This document shows, piece after piece, positions 18,880 through 28,987 of a stretch of DNA of 64,000 nucleotides (positions are counted from its first letter, which is position 1; each line of letters opens with the position of its first letter). Origin of the DNA: Bacteroidales bacterium (GTDB taxonomy: Bacteria > Bacteroidota > Bacteroidia > Bacteroidales > UBA6680); assembly GCA_025210735.1 (NCBI GenBank), contig JAOARD010000062.1, positions 1 through 64,000 on the forward strand, written 5' to 3'. The notes below the pieces were generated by a model, which saw only the letters and a list, made by a program, of their open reading frames with translations, was not told where the DNA came from and searched no databases. The translations under genes were made by a program, and so were the position numbers.

Positions 18880-20238
18880 TTATCCTAAAATTATAAATAG
18901 ATAACGTGCAATTAACAAATATATTGCCATACCCACAATATCATTTGAGGTGGTTATAAATGGCCCTGTGGCGAGTGCCGGATCAATCTTAAATTTATCA
19001 AGCAGTATAGGAACTATTGTACCAAACAACGATGCAAAAATAATAACTGCTACCATTGCTATAGCAATTGAAAGTGTTAACGGCCACGAGTTACCTGTAA
19101 GGAAACTATAGCCAAATATAATACCTCCCAGAATTAGTGCATTCAGCATAGCAACCATAAACTCCTTCAGCAATTTATTTACTGTACTCTGCTGTTTATG
19201 CCCACCGGCAATACTCTGCACTACAATTGACGACGATTGTACACCAACATTACCACCCATAGCGGCAATAAGTGGCATAAACGATGCCAGCCCAACATAT
19301 TTATGTACCTCCTCTTCAAAGAAACCAATAATAACCGATGCAGCAATACCACCACCAAGACCAATTGCCAGCCATGGTATACGTGCTCTGGTAAGCAGCC
19401 ATACACTATCCGATGATTCAACATCCTCAGAGATACCGGATATCATCTGGTAATCCTTCTCGGCCTCTTCACGAATTACATCTACAACATCATCAATGGT
19501 AATACGTCCTACCAAACGACCTATTGCATCAACAACAGGCAGCGCAACAAGGTCATACTTCTCCATTACAGCAGCTACATCTTCTCTTTCGGTATCTACT
19601 TTAACAGATATTATATCCCTCTTACACAGCTCTTTTATCCGCGCTCTGGGATCGTTTGTTAATAACTTCTTTAAAGGTAGTGTTCCACGCAGAATATCGT
19701 CATCGTCAACAACATAAACGTAATACACCTCATCTATATCCTCAGCCTGCTTACGCATCTCGCGCAAACATGTTAATATTGTCCACTCCTCATTAACCTG
19801 AATAAGCTCCTTGGCCATAAGACCACCAGCGGTATCCTCATCGTAATTCAAAAGATCAACAATATCACCAGCCTGCTCAACATCATCAATATGCTGAAGT
19901 ACCTCTTCCTGCTTCTCCTCAGGCAAATCACCAATAACATCGGCAGCATCGTCAGAGTCCATATTGTCTATAAATTTCCTGGCAATTACCTCACTCGGTA
20001 ATACCTTCAGAAATCGCTCTCTGTCATCTTCTTCAAGCTCAACAAGAACATCTGCAGCCTTCTCATCATCAAGTAACAGGTATAAAAATCGCGCCTCATC
20101 TATCGATATCTCATCATAAATTTCAGCAATATCTGCGGGGTGCAGATTCTCAATCTTAGATCGTGCACTATTCGCATCCTCTTCAGCAATAAAATGCTTT
20201 AACTCCTCAATATACTCTTTTGTTAATTCAAACTCCAT
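18880..20238 (-). CDS. mgtE: magnesium transporter MgtE
   Basis: 452 aa from the chosen ATG at 20238. The frame is open to an ATG at 20256, but the codons in between spell AAAGGAGGAGGT, a strong ribosome-binding site directly before ATGGAG, so the downstream start is preferred. Domains: acidic MgtE N domain (about 20-125, HPADIAEIYDE, LLDDEKAADVLVELEEDDRE), two CBS domains (about 130-255), then five membrane helices (about 280-452) with the conserved MPLIAAMGGNVGVQSSSIVVQ pore block. Mg2+-gated channel of the inner membrane. Last gene of the long minus-strand run. Confidence 0.94.
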   Translation of the reverse strand: MEFELTKEYIEELKHFIAEEDANSARSKIENLHPADIAEIYDEISIDEARFLYLLLDDEKAADVLVELEEDDRERFLKVLPSEVIARKFIDNMDSDDAADVIGDLPEEKQEEVLQHIDDVEQAGDIVDLLNYDEDTAGGLMAKELIQVNEEWTILTCLREMRKQAEDIDEVYYVYVVDDDDILRGTLPLKKLLTNDPRARIKELCKRDIISVKVDTEREDVAAVMEKYDLVALPVVDAIGRLVGRITIDDVVDVIREEAEKDYQMISGISEDVESSDSVWLLTRARIPWLAIGLGGGIAASVIIGFFEEEVHKYVGLASFMPLIAAMGGNVGVQSSSIVVQSIAGGHKQQSTVNKLLKEFMVAMLNALILGGIIFGYSFLTGNSWPLTLSIAIAMVAVIIFASLFGTIVPILLDKFKIDPALATGPFITTSNDIVGMAIYLLIARYLFIILG

Positions 20239-20303
20239 ACCTCCTCCTTTCTTCATTTACCATAAAACCGCTTACATTACAACATATCTATTATATGCTG
20301 ATA

Positions 20304-21083
20304 CTATACGGTTTCAGAGGCTTTGTGTAATAAACAGCTAAACTCTATAAAATCCTCTACACTCATCTGTTCCGGACGTCGTCCTAACCACTCGTGTGTA
20401 AAACCAGAATCGCCAATAATCTGTTTAAGAGAGTTTCGCATAGTTTTTCGTCGTTGATTAAATGCAGCCTTAATAACCCTTTTAAAGAACTTATCAGGAC
20501 ATCCAATATCAACCCTGTTATTACGCTCAAGACGTATTACAGCACTCTTAACCTTTGGCGGTGGATTAAAAACTCCCTCTCCCACAGTAAAAAGATACTC
20601 AATATTATAGTAAGTTTGTAATAAAACGCTCAATATTCCGTACGACTTATTCCCGTGAGGTGATGCAATTCGCTCTGCAACCTCCTTCTGAATCATTCCT
20701 ACAGAGAGAGGAATTCTCTCCTTATTCTCAAGTATCTTAAAAAATATTTGCGACGATATATTATATGGGAAATTCCCAATTACAGAGAAACTACCATCAA
20801 AAACTTTATCAACAGGTAACTTCAGAAAATCACCATCAATTATTCTGTTCTCCAGTTCCTCATATTTATCAGATAAATAAGCTACTGATTCTTTATCAAT
20901 TTCAATAACCTTTAAATCAATATCCTTCTGTATCAGATATTGCGTAAGCACTCCCATACCCGGTCCTATCTCAAGTACCGAATCCGGACTTTTAACCATT
21001 AATGCCTCTACTATATTTTGAGCAATATTCTGATCTGTTAGAAAATGCTGTCCCAGATTCTTTTTTGGTCTTACTAACGCCAT
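20304..21083 (-). CDS. rsmA: 16S rRNA dimethyladenosine transferase
   Basis: 259 aa from ATG 21083; the frame extends 22 codons upstream, but the conserved start MALVRPKKNLGQHFL fixes this one. It dimethylates two adjacent adenosines in helix 45 of 16S rRNA, a late 30S assembly step. Seen: LGQHFLTD, SAM motif EIGPGMGVLT, acidic IEIDKE, and the catalytic IV motif NFPYNISS (N-x-P-Y). C-terminal block FNQRRKTMRNSLK is typical. Confers kasugamycin sensitivity in other bacteria. The next minus-strand gene, mgtE, follows after a 65-nt gap. Confidence 0.95.
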   Translation of the reverse strand: MALVRPKKNLGQHFLTDQNIAQNIVEALMVKSPDSVLEIGPGMGVLTQYLIQKDIDLKVIEIDKESVAYLSDKYEELENRIIDGDFLKLPVDKVFDGSFSVIGNFPYNISSQIFFKILENKERIPLSVGMIQKEVAERIASPHGNKSYGILSVLLQTYYNIEYLFTVGEGVFNPPPKVKSAVIRLERNNRVDIGCPDKFFKRVIKAAFNQRRKTMRNSLKQIIGDSGFTHEWLGRRPEQMSVEDFIEFSCLLHKASETV

Positions 21084-21221
21084 AAACAAATAATTAATCC
21101 GATTTTCAATTGCGGCAAATTTCACAATAATTGTTAGTAATTCAAACAATTATTAAAAAAAGAGGAAAATTAATAATCAATAAGTTACTTGATATAAGGT
21201 ATTATTGGCAAGTATGTATAC

Positions 21222-22415
21222 TTAATTTGCTTCTGATCTGGTATCAAGTGCATCTCTTAGCCCGTTACCAAGCAGCGTAAAAGCAAGAACCATAAGCATT
21301 ATTGCCACACCCGGTGCTATTGCCAGATATGCTTTATCCATTATAATATATCCGTAATGCTCTTTTATCATATTACCCCACGACGGAACCGGAGGCTGAA
21401 CGCCAATACCAAGAAAACTTAAACCAGCCTCTATTAATATTGCAGATGCAAAATTGGCTGCCGATATTATTATTACCGGATTAAGTGCATTAGGCAATAT
21501 ATGGCGTGTAATTATTCTGTAGTTACTAAGTGCCAATGCACGTGCAGCCTCAATATACTCCTTCTCTCTTATACTCAGCACCTGTCCTCTTACTACCCTT
21601 GCTACTTCAACCCACATTGTTAAACCAATAGCAATAAATACCTGCCAAAACCCTTTACCAAGAATCATGGTTATGGCAATTACCATAAGCAGTGTTGGTA
21701 CCGACCAAACAACATTTACAAGCCACATAATAGCGTTATCAACACGTCCTCTGTAATAACCGGCAATTGCTCCAAGAAATATCCCGAATATAAGCGATAT
21801 TGCAACAGATATAAAACCTACCGATAATGATACGCGTGTTCCTATCAACAGTCTCGACAACATATCGCGACCATATCTGTCTGTTCCTAACAGAAACGAC
21901 TCCTCAACAATATTGTTATTCAACAACGCCTGTTTTACATCGCTGTATGATATCTTATGATGCTCTCCGCTTATATCAACAAAACTATAATAACCATTAA
22001 CTAAATCGGGCAATTCACCTTGTTTTACACTATAGCAAACATCTATAATATGGTAGCTATGTTCCAGCCCTTTAATATTGTCGCTACCTGCATACTCAGT
22101 AACAACTACATTATCTCCGGAAAAACTGATAGTATCAACAGGAACACTTATATATATGTTCTTCTCGCCAAACAGCATATTATAGAAAAACGAATGCTCT
22201 TTATACTCACTGTTTTTCTTAACAAGCAGAAAGTTTACATCTGTACCGGGCGACAGGGTACTAAGTTCAATGTGCTGCGTATTTGCATATGGCGCACTAT
22301 CCGGAACAATAATATATCCTAACAGAGCCACAACAGCAGAAAGGCTTATAAATATTATACTAACAAGAGCAGCCTTGTTTCTAACAAGTGTCTGTATAGC
22401 CCCTCTCCTATTCAT
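21222..22415 (-). CDS. OppC/DppC-type ABC transporter permease (orphan)
   Basis: 397 aa from ATG 22415. This start overlaps the upstream glycosyltransferase stop by 8 nt, which suggests coupling; a longer frame to 22445 is less likely. One membrane helix (about 16-40) is followed by an extracytoplasmic segment of about 120 residues, then GTDRYGRDMLSRLLIGTRVSL and the BPD_transp_1 domain with five helices. The EAA loop region reads EAARALALSNYRIITRHILPNAL (shown across two blocks). Family role: peptide or nickel uptake permease. No DppB, ATPase or binding protein lies next to it, which is unusual. Confidence 0.88.
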   Translation of the reverse strand: MNRRGAIQTLVRNKAALVSIIFISLSAVVALLGYIIVPDSAPYANTQHIELSTLSPGTDVNFLLVKKNSEYKEHSFFYNMLFGEKNIYISVPVDTISFSGDNVVVTEYAGSDNIKGLEHSYHIIDVCYSVKQGELPDLVNGYYSFVDISGEHHKISYSDVKQALLNNNIVEESFLLGTDRYGRDMLSRLLIGTRVSLSVGFISVAISLIFGIFLGAIAGYYRGRVDNAIMWLVNVVWSVPTLLMVIAITMILGKGFWQVFIAIGLTMWVEVARVVRGQVLSIREKEYIEAARALALSNYRIITRHILPNALNPVIIISAANFASAILIEAGLSFLGIGVQPPVPSWGNMIKEHYGYIIMDKAYLAIAPGVAIMLMVLAFTLLGNGLRDALDTRSEAN

Positions 22416-23526
22416 AATAATCAACCCCCTTCCACGTAAAACCACTGCGCTTGACTGAGAAGAATGCCATTGCTACAAAATATACAATATAAAACAGCTG
22501 ATTCGTGGCAAAATGCTTTAACCAATCTCTCTTGTTAAAGTATTTTAGAATCTGAAGAACCATACGTCTGTTCAGTATTGATATATAGAGAAGATAAGCT
22601 ACACCTATAGCTGCATTTATCGGGTTAAATATTGCTGACACAAACAGTGCAATAAGGCTCAGATAGACAAAAAGACTTATCAATACCACAAATACCGTTG
22701 ATTTGTCTCTGTAACTCCTTCCTTTTGCTCCCCAACGTTTTCGTTGATTAACAAAATCTGACAACCATGGTTCAACATTTGTTGTTACCAGGTTATACCT
22801 GTGCAGAGCAAAGCAGATATTATTCCTGTGTTCACGCTTAGCCGCATGCAACAGAAAAACATCATCGCCCGTTTGTGTATTAAAATAGAGATCAGATATA
22901 TTGTTAAGATAGAATCTCTTATCAAATGCCATATTAGATGAGCTACACATAATGCTGTTGTTCATTCCGGCCATACCGGCTGATATTGTCTGCATTGCAG
23001 CATAGTCCTGCGCCTGAAAATAGTAAAATCTGCCGGAGATATTTGGTTTCATAAGTACCGGACCAAATACCAAATCGTATACACCAGACTGATAAAAGCT
23101 ACCCATTATTGTTAACCAATCGTCGCCAACACGGCAATCGGCATCTGTTGTAACAATAACCGAATACGACGAATTTTCTACTCCGGTAAGCAGTGCTCTT
23201 TTCTTACCTTCTCCATCGTTGTTTATTACCCTGAAATTATCGAGCCCTTTTATATTCTCCTCTACAAAAAAGAAACTCTGATCTGTTGAGTTATCGTTAA
23301 CAAATATAACCTCAAAATTATCGTAGCAAAGTGCTTTAAGATCGTTTATTAACAGGTGTATATTATTCTGCTCATTCTTAAAAGGTATTACCACACTAAA
23401 CCATACCTCGTTATCAGGAATATCAACCTTACTACTTAATTTGGCAATACGCCTCCACCCTTTAAATATATAAAGGGCAAATACAGTATAAATAACAATT
23501 GCCAACGTAGCCGGTATAATTATCAC
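22408..23526 (-). CDS. membrane-bound family 2 glycosyltransferase
   Basis: 372 aa. N-terminal membrane helix (about 3-22), GT-A domain with VVIPFKNEQNN, FVNDNSTDQS and TTDADCR, then the processive-type Q(x)2RW-like QRKRWGAKG, then three C-terminal helices. Resembles poly-beta-linked polysaccharide or glycan-assembly transferases that use a nucleotide sugar at the inner membrane. Its ATG overlaps the aminotransferase stop by 4 nt and its stop overlaps the permease start by 8 nt, so it is embedded in the operon. Acceptor unknown. Confidence 0.88.
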   Translation of the reverse strand: MIIIPATLAIVIYTVFALYIFKGWRRIAKLSSKVDIPDNEVWFSVVIPFKNEQNNIHLLINDLKALCYDNFEVIFVNDNSTDQSFFFVEENIKGLDNFRVINNDGEGKKRALLTGVENSSYSVIVTTDADCRVGDDWLTIMGSFYQSGVYDLVFGPVLMKPNISGRFYYFQAQDYAAMQTISAGMAGMNNSIMCSSSNMAFDKRFYLNNISDLYFNTQTGDDVFLLHAAKREHRNNICFALHRYNLVTTNVEPWLSDFVNQRKRWGAKGRSYRDKSTVFVVLISLFVYLSLIALFVSAIFNPINAAIGVAYLLYISILNRRMVLQILKYFNKRDWLKHFATNQLFYIVYFVAMAFFSVKRSGFTWKGVDYYE

Positions 23527-24659
23527 TTCTTAAAATATTTTTTTAGTTCAATTACTGCTGCTTCAATCTCCTCTTCTGTTCTGGCTATATTCACTCTTAT
23601 AAAGCTACTGCAATTATCTGAGAAATGAATACCCGGAATCACTGCCACCTTATGTTCTTCATACAGATCTATAGCAAATCTGAAACCATCTGTATATCCC
23701 TCGGGCAACTCAGCCCATACAAAGTAACCACCATCTGTTTTAGGTATTCTGAACCCTAACTCTGTAAGTATACTGCTTAAATAAGCATAGTTCTTCATCA
23801 GATTATTACGCAATCCGGTAAGATAACTATTACCAAAGTTATAACTCTTCAGATACTTTACCAGAGCCTTCTGAAAAAGTGCAGGGGCGCATAACCCTGT
23901 ATAATCATGTATACTTCGTATCTCAGACATATTATCTTTATCGCAAACAAGATATCCAATACGCCATCCGGTAATAGACAACATCTTAGAGAAACTGTTT
24001 ACATAAAACAACCTCTTATTATTAACATCTAAAAGCTGATACGGTTTACCGTTGAAATACAAATCTTTATATACTGCATCAAACACTATATAAAAATCAA
24101 GTTCATCTGATAACTCTAACAGTTTTTTAAGATCACTCTCACTTAACGATAATCCATAAGGATTACCGGGTGATCCTATAAATATCAGCTTAACCCCATT
24201 CTCTGTTATTGTTGTAGCAAGATGATTAAAATCTATACCCTGATCTCCCATCTGATAGTTAATAAACGAACCTGAGAATATTGGTGGCAGGTTTTTATAA
24301 CTCTCATATACCGGATCAAATGCCAGTGTTGCAAAGCCGGAACCAAGCTTGTTGTTAAGATATATATACAGTAACGATAAAGCCTCTGTTGCTCCCTGAA
24401 CAACCAATACATTATCATTCTCTAACTTCTGTTGCTGTTTATGATAATCTTTTATTACCTCTACAAGTTCCGGGTCGCCATTACCTGCCGCATATTGGTG
24501 ATATGGTTCGTAAACAATATCGCTTAAACAGTCAAGCAACTCTTTGGGTGGCATAAACCCCGGTATTCCCTGTGCCAGATTTATCCCCCCGCTCTGCTTA
24601 ACCTTGTTGCTCATAAAGCTTATAAGCGATCCTTTTGGCATTTCATATATGTTCTGCAT
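23523..24659 (-). CDS. PLP-dependent class I/II aminotransferase (methionine/aromatic-type)
   Basis: 378-aa fold-type I aminotransferase. Seen: GGINLAQGIPGF (24-35) substrate-arm region, QGATEAL phosphate-binding block, GSPGNPYG (the Asn that contacts PLP), and NSFSKMLSITGWRIGY with the Schiff-base lysine. C-terminal FIRVNIAR supplies the carboxylate-binding Arg. Closest in style to YbdL/kynurenine-type enzymes that use methionine or aromatic donors; the exact substrate is not decided. Overlaps the downstream glycosyltransferase by 4 nt. Confidence 0.92.
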   Translation of the reverse strand: MQNIYEMPKGSLISFMSNKVKQSGGINLAQGIPGFMPPKELLDCLSDIVYEPYHQYAAGNGDPELVEVIKDYHKQQQKLENDNVLVVQGATEALSLLYIYLNNKLGSGFATLAFDPVYESYKNLPPIFSGSFINYQMGDQGIDFNHLATTITENGVKLIFIGSPGNPYGLSLSESDLKKLLELSDELDFYIVFDAVYKDLYFNGKPYQLLDVNNKRLFYVNSFSKMLSITGWRIGYLVCDKDNMSEIRSIHDYTGLCAPALFQKALVKYLKSYNFGNSYLTGLRNNLMKNYAYLSSILTELGFRIPKTDGGYFVWAELPEGYTDGFRFAIDLYEEHKVAVIPGIHFSDNCSSFIRVNIARTEEEIEAAVIELKKYFKK

Positions 24660-24668
24660 AAATGTATC

Positions 24669-25550
24669 TTAATAAATTAATATTACTGCCGCCCCGGCAA
24701 GCATTATAACTGTTGCTATTGACTTACGCAACAGGTTGGTATCCTTAAACAGCGTTCCGCCAATAACCGCAGCAAAAAACACCGATGTTCTCTTTAACGA
24801 TAATACCATTGCAACATTACCAGCCTTTACAGCCTCAATCTGTGTGTATCTGTATATTATAGTAAATATACTTACCAGTAGTATCCACTTCCAACTAATC
24901 TTTACACTATGTGCCAGTGAGTGCTTTCCGTTTTTAAAATAGAGTACTATTACAAATATAGAGAAATGAATAAACAGAAACAGGTGTTGCCATGCAAAAA
25001 ACGTAACCGGATTAAGTTTATAACCAGATAGTAATATTTTATCTAAAATTGATGTCAGTGTAAATATTCCGAGCGCTATAAGTATATAAATACGCCCCTT
25101 TGTTTTTATAAACAGTTTAAACGGATCAAGGATACCTTTACCTTGTCCTAACTGCAATGCATACGTTCCTGCCAGCAGTAATCCCATACCAATCCACTCT
25201 GCTCCGGATACTGTATGTCCGGGTATCACATATCCGGCTATTGCAACCAGACCCGGCGTAAGAACAAGCAGCGGCAATGCTCCACTTATCTGCATATTCT
25301 TAAGCCCTTTCATAATAAACAGAAACGATAATGCTCCAAGAAAAGTCTTTGCAAATAGTATATACATTCGTGGCTCAAATAACGAAACATTATCTGATGC
25401 CCAGAAGAATGGTATAGATAAAACAAGATTAAAAAACGCAAGAATAAATGAGAAGTTAAGTGCCTTATCTTTTATTAAGGCTTTCTTCTCTACTATTGCC
25501 GCTGAGGCAGAAAATAGTGCAGATATTAATGCTAACAGGTACCAACTCAT
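24669..25550 (-). CDS. EamA/DMT-superfamily transporter
   Basis: 293 aa with about ten hydrophobic helices arranged as two EamA halves (about 1-140 and 150-293). N-terminal MSWYLLALISALFSASAAI and the late block MVLSLKRTSVFFAAVIGGTLF are typical of drug/metabolite exporters. Start overlaps the upstream glycosyltransferase stop by 4 nt, and a 9-nt gap separates it from the aminotransferase. Substrate unknown; context suggests an amino-acid-derived or glycan precursor. Confidence 0.88.
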   Translation of the reverse strand: MSWYLLALISALFSASAAIVEKKALIKDKALNFSFILAFFNLVLSIPFFWASDNVSLFEPRMYILFAKTFLGALSFLFIMKGLKNMQISGALPLLVLTPGLVAIAGYVIPGHTVSGAEWIGMGLLLAGTYALQLGQGKGILDPFKLFIKTKGRIYILIALGIFTLTSILDKILLSGYKLNPVTFFAWQHLFLFIHFSIFVIVLYFKNGKHSLAHSVKISWKWILLVSIFTIIYRYTQIEAVKAGNVAMVLSLKRTSVFFAAVIGGTLFKDTNLLRKSIATVIMLAGAAVILIY

Positions 25551-26557
25551 AAAGTGCCTTTAAGTTTATCAAATGTTCTGTTTCCTTTTATAAAATACTG
25601 ATTAATGATACCTGTTTTACCAAGCGATATATGATTTGCATCTCGGTCTCTCTTTTTATAATATTTACCAAACATACCATAGAAAGAGAAATGAGCCTTT
25701 ATAACAGCAACAAAGAATTTTAATTTACCTTTAGCCAGATAACTCATTGCCGCAACACCATCAAGAATCATTCTTATAAATAGTATACCAAAAAGTTTTC
25801 CCGATGGCAGATTCTTTAACAGCATAAGCAGATTATTTCTGTGATTCAGAAATACCTTTTTAGGGTTTAGTTCAGACAGTGTTCCTCCTCCCAGATGATA
25901 TACTGTACTCTGAGGTACACATATAGCTCTGTAACCTCTGTTTTTTACCCTCCAACAGAGATCTATCTCCTCCATATGCGCAAAGAAATCCTCATCAAGT
26001 CCGCCAAACTTACGGTATATATCAGACCTGATAAACAGACATGCTCCTGTTGCCCAGAAAACCTCTGCAACAGTATCGTACTGTCCTCTGTCCTGCTCTA
26101 CTGTATCAAATATTCGTCCTCTGCAAAACGGATATCCATATCTGTCTATATACCCTCCTGCAGCACCTGCATATTCAAATTTATCCTTATCCTTATAATC
26201 CTTTATCTTTGGCATAGCAACAGCAATGGTACTGTCACTCTTCATTTTATCTATTATTGGTGGTAACCAGTTCTCGGTTACAGCAACATCTGAGTTTAAT
26301 ACAACAAAATACTCTGCATCTATAATATTAAGAGCTCTGTTATATCCTCCGGTAAACCCATAGTTTTTATCAAGCTCTATAAGCTCAACACCCGTAAAGG
26401 TGCGCTTTACAAAATCAACAGAACCATCTGTAGATCCATTATCTACAACATAAACCTTTGTATCGGGAATGTCAGAATATTTTACAACCGATGGCAAAAA
26501 CTCCTCTAATAAGTGTTCTCCGTTCCAGTTAAGGATAACAACAGCAGTAGTAATCAT
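25547..26557 (-). CDS. family 2 glycosyltransferase (rhamnosyltransferase-like)
   Basis: 336 aa, GT-A fold. Visible blocks are AVVILNWNGEHLLEEFLPSV (5-24 approx.), VYVVDNGSTDGSV, NSDVAVTENWLPP with the DxD-like metal site, WATGACLFIRSDIY and GGLDEDFFAHMEEIDLCWR. This pattern is typical of WbbL/RfbF-type O-antigen or exopolysaccharide rhamnosyltransferases, though the sugar cannot be told. A weakly hydrophobic patch (about 245-275) may contact the membrane. Lies 22 nt after the IMPase and overlaps the EamA gene by 4 nt. Confidence 0.92.
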   Translation of the reverse strand: MITTAVVILNWNGEHLLEEFLPSVVKYSDIPDTKVYVVDNGSTDGSVDFVKRTFTGVELIELDKNYGFTGGYNRALNIIDAEYFVVLNSDVAVTENWLPPIIDKMKSDSTIAVAMPKIKDYKDKDKFEYAGAAGGYIDRYGYPFCRGRIFDTVEQDRGQYDTVAEVFWATGACLFIRSDIYRKFGGLDEDFFAHMEEIDLCWRVKNRGYRAICVPQSTVYHLGGGTLSELNPKKVFLNHRNNLLMLLKNLPSGKLFGILFIRMILDGVAAMSYLAKGKLKFFVAVIKAHFSFYGMFGKYYKKRDRDANHISLGKTGIINQYFIKGNRTFDKLKGTL

Positions 26558-26579
26558 GTGCGTCCTCTATGTTTTGTTG

Positions 26580-27374
26580 TTATGCTAAACGGCTCTTTAC
26601 AACCTCAAATACTACATTAAACAGCGGTCTGTTAGATGCTATAATCTCTTTACCATGAATATAGTTCTCCTCGCCTCTGAAATCTGTTACAATACCTCCC
26701 GCCTGTTCAACAATAAAGGCTCCGGCTGCTACATCCCATGGCTTAAGGCTATACTCAAAAAATGCATCAAATCGTCCGGCTGCTACATAAGCAAGGTCTG
26801 TTGCTGCAGATCCAAGACGTCTTACACCAGAGGTTTCGCGCATAAAGTGCTCAAGCGTACTAAGAAAATCACGGGTTTTACTATAGTCGTAATAAGGAAA
26901 TCCGGTTGCAATAAGCGAACGCGAGAATGTATCTCTTGACGATGTACTAATTGTTTTACCATTCATAAATGCTCCGCCATCTTCCCAGGCATAAAAGCAC
27001 TCATCAAGGCTAATCTCATATACAACGCCAAGAATTGTTTTGCCACTACGTTGCAGAGCTATACTTACAGCAAAAGGCGATATTCCGTTTATGAAGTTTG
27101 TTGTTCCGTCAAGTGGGTCAACAATCCAGTTATAAACCTCACCCTTCTTATCGCTTGTTCCCTCCTCAGCAATAAAACCAGACTCAGGGATAAGCATCGA
27201 CAATCCGTCAACAATCATCTTCTCTGCATTCTTATCTACATAGGTAACAAAGTCATGTTCACCCTTTTTCTCAATATCATCGCTCTTTACAACCTGTTGC
27301 TGCGATCTAATAAATTCTCCTGCCTCTTTGGCAACAGCAATAACTCCGTTTGTAAGCTGCTCTTTTAATTCCAT
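26580..27374 (-). CDS. inositol monophosphatase family protein
   Basis: 264 aa, Li+-sensitive phosphatase fold. Metal ligands appear in AEEGTS (E70-E71), VDPLDGTTN (85-93) and WDVAAGAFIVEQAGG near the C terminus. SuhB/CysQ-like enzymes act on inositol-1-phosphate, PAP or similar; the motifs alone do not choose. The length matches SuhB (about 265 aa). Lies between mtaB (26-nt gap) and a glycosyltransferase, in the same transcription direction. Confidence 0.92.
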   Translation of the reverse strand: MELKEQLTNGVIAVAKEAGEFIRSQQQVVKSDDIEKKGEHDFVTYVDKNAEKMIVDGLSMLIPESGFIAEEGTSDKKGEVYNWIVDPLDGTTNFINGISPFAVSIALQRSGKTILGVVYEISLDECFYAWEDGGAFMNGKTISTSSRDTFSRSLIATGFPYYDYSKTRDFLSTLEHFMRETSGVRRLGSAATDLAYVAAGRFDAFFEYSLKPWDVAAGAFIVEQAGGIVTDFRGEENYIHGKEIIASNRPLFNVVFEVVKSRLA

Positions 27375-27400
27375 AGTATAACAATTAAAACCGACAAAAT

Positions 27401-28708
27401 TTATTCCTCAACTCTGCCAATATATACAGGGGTATCCTTTAACTCCTCTAAGTTAATATTGATTATCTTACCAGTCAAATCATTATCTGATATTACCTCA
27501 ACTTTTATGTAATTATCGGTATAACCATATGTAACGCCACTCTTTTTTGTATGCTCAAACAGCACCGGACGTACAGATCCGTTCTGGCTACGATAGAACT
27601 CAATATGTTTTTTGTCTGATATGTTATGCAACGTCTTACTACGTTCATTTATTGTTTTTGCATCTACCTTACCCTCCATACGTATTGTAGAGGTATTAGG
27701 CCTCTCTGAGTATGAGAATACATGCAGAAAGCTTATATCAAGCCCTTCAATAAAATTGCATGTCTGCTCAAACAACTCATCACTCTCGCCCGGAAAACCG
27801 GCAATAAGGTCAACACCAATAAATGCATCTGGTATAACCTTTTTAATATATTTTATTCTGTTTGCAAACAATGCAGTATCATATTTACGTCGCATAAGCT
27901 TTAAAATATGATCGGTACCTGCCTGCAGTGGTATATGGAAATGTGGTAAAAACTTGTTGCTCTGTGCCACATAATCAATTATCTCATTTGTTATAAGGTT
28001 AGGCTCAATAGACGATATACGTATACGCTCAATACCCTCTACCTGATCAAGAGCCTTTACAAGATCAAAGAACGACTCTCCGGTTGAACGCCCAAAATCG
28101 CCTATATTAACACCTGTTAATATCACCTCTTTTATACCAGATTTTGCTATCTCCTCCGCCTGCTTTACTGTTTCTGCAACGCTATTGCTTCGGCTGCGTC
28201 CTCGTGCAAGAGGTATGGTACAGTATGAGCAGAAATAGTCGCAACCATCCTGAACCTTAAGGAACGAACGTGTTCTGTCGCCCTGACTATAAGCCGGACT
28301 AAAATCTCTGAGAGCTTTTGTTTCGCAGGTATGAACCTCTGCCTGCGGATGTTTCTGCAACTTATCAATATGCGTAAACAGATTCATCTTATCCTTTGAG
28401 CCAAGTACAATATCAACACCCGGAATCTCTGCAATCTCTTTAGGTTTAAGCTGTGCATAACACCCAACCACCGCAACATAAGCATCCGGATTCTGTTTTA
28501 TAATTTTCTTTATTGTCTGTCGGCACTTCTTATCGGCCTGCTCTGTAACCGAGCAGGTATTAATTACATATACATCAGCAACCTCATTAAAAGGCACTAC
28601 ATCGTAATTATTACTATTAAAATCTCTCGATATTGTTGATGTCTCAGAGAAGTTTAGCTTACATCCCAATGTAAAAAAAGCTACTCTCTTTCTGTTGTCA
28701 ATCTTCAC
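27401..28708 (-). CDS. mtaB: tRNA t6A37 methylthiotransferase MtaB
   Basis: 435-aa radical-SAM enzyme that adds a methylthio group to N6-threonylcarbamoyladenosine at position 37 of ANN-decoding tRNAs. N-terminal UPF0004 domain holds three Cys ligands of the auxiliary cluster (C16, C52, C83). The radical-SAM motif CDYFCSYC gives C156, C160, C163. C-terminal TRAM domain (about 370-435). FFTLGCKLNFSE and CTIPLARGRSRS favour the MtaB branch over MiaB and RimO. First gene of the minus-strand run. Confidence 0.94.
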   Translation of the reverse strand: MKIDNRKRVAFFTLGCKLNFSETSTISRDFNSNNYDVVPFNEVADVYVINTCSVTEQADKKCRQTIKKIIKQNPDAYVAVVGCYAQLKPKEIAEIPGVDIVLGSKDKMNLFTHIDKLQKHPQAEVHTCETKALRDFSPAYSQGDRTRSFLKVQDGCDYFCSYCTIPLARGRSRSNSVAETVKQAEEIAKSGIKEVILTGVNIGDFGRSTGESFFDLVKALDQVEGIERIRISSIEPNLITNEIIDYVAQSNKFLPHFHIPLQAGTDHILKLMRRKYDTALFANRIKYIKKVIPDAFIGVDLIAGFPGESDELFEQTCNFIEGLDISFLHVFSYSERPNTSTIRMEGKVDAKTINERSKTLHNISDKKHIEFYRSQNGSVRPVLFEHTKKSGVTYGYTDNYIKVEVISDNDLTGKIININLEELKDTPVYIGRVEE

Positions 28709-28987
28709 GTTATCTGTCCTTCCTCAATTATTCAGTCGGCAAAATTAACAAATAAAAAAGTACAAATATGTAATACTGTAAAAAATAGCAATATAACCTC
28801 TCAATTTATTTACAGATACAGGATATTACAATACTACCGTTAACATATCTTCTATTAAAAACTGACAGTATGAGACTATGATATTTCGGGTATTGTTTAT
28901 GTTAATTTTTAAACCAATAACATATAAATCTTCAAACGCTGTATGGGTATAAATCTTATATTTACATGCTTAATAAACAATTTAATC

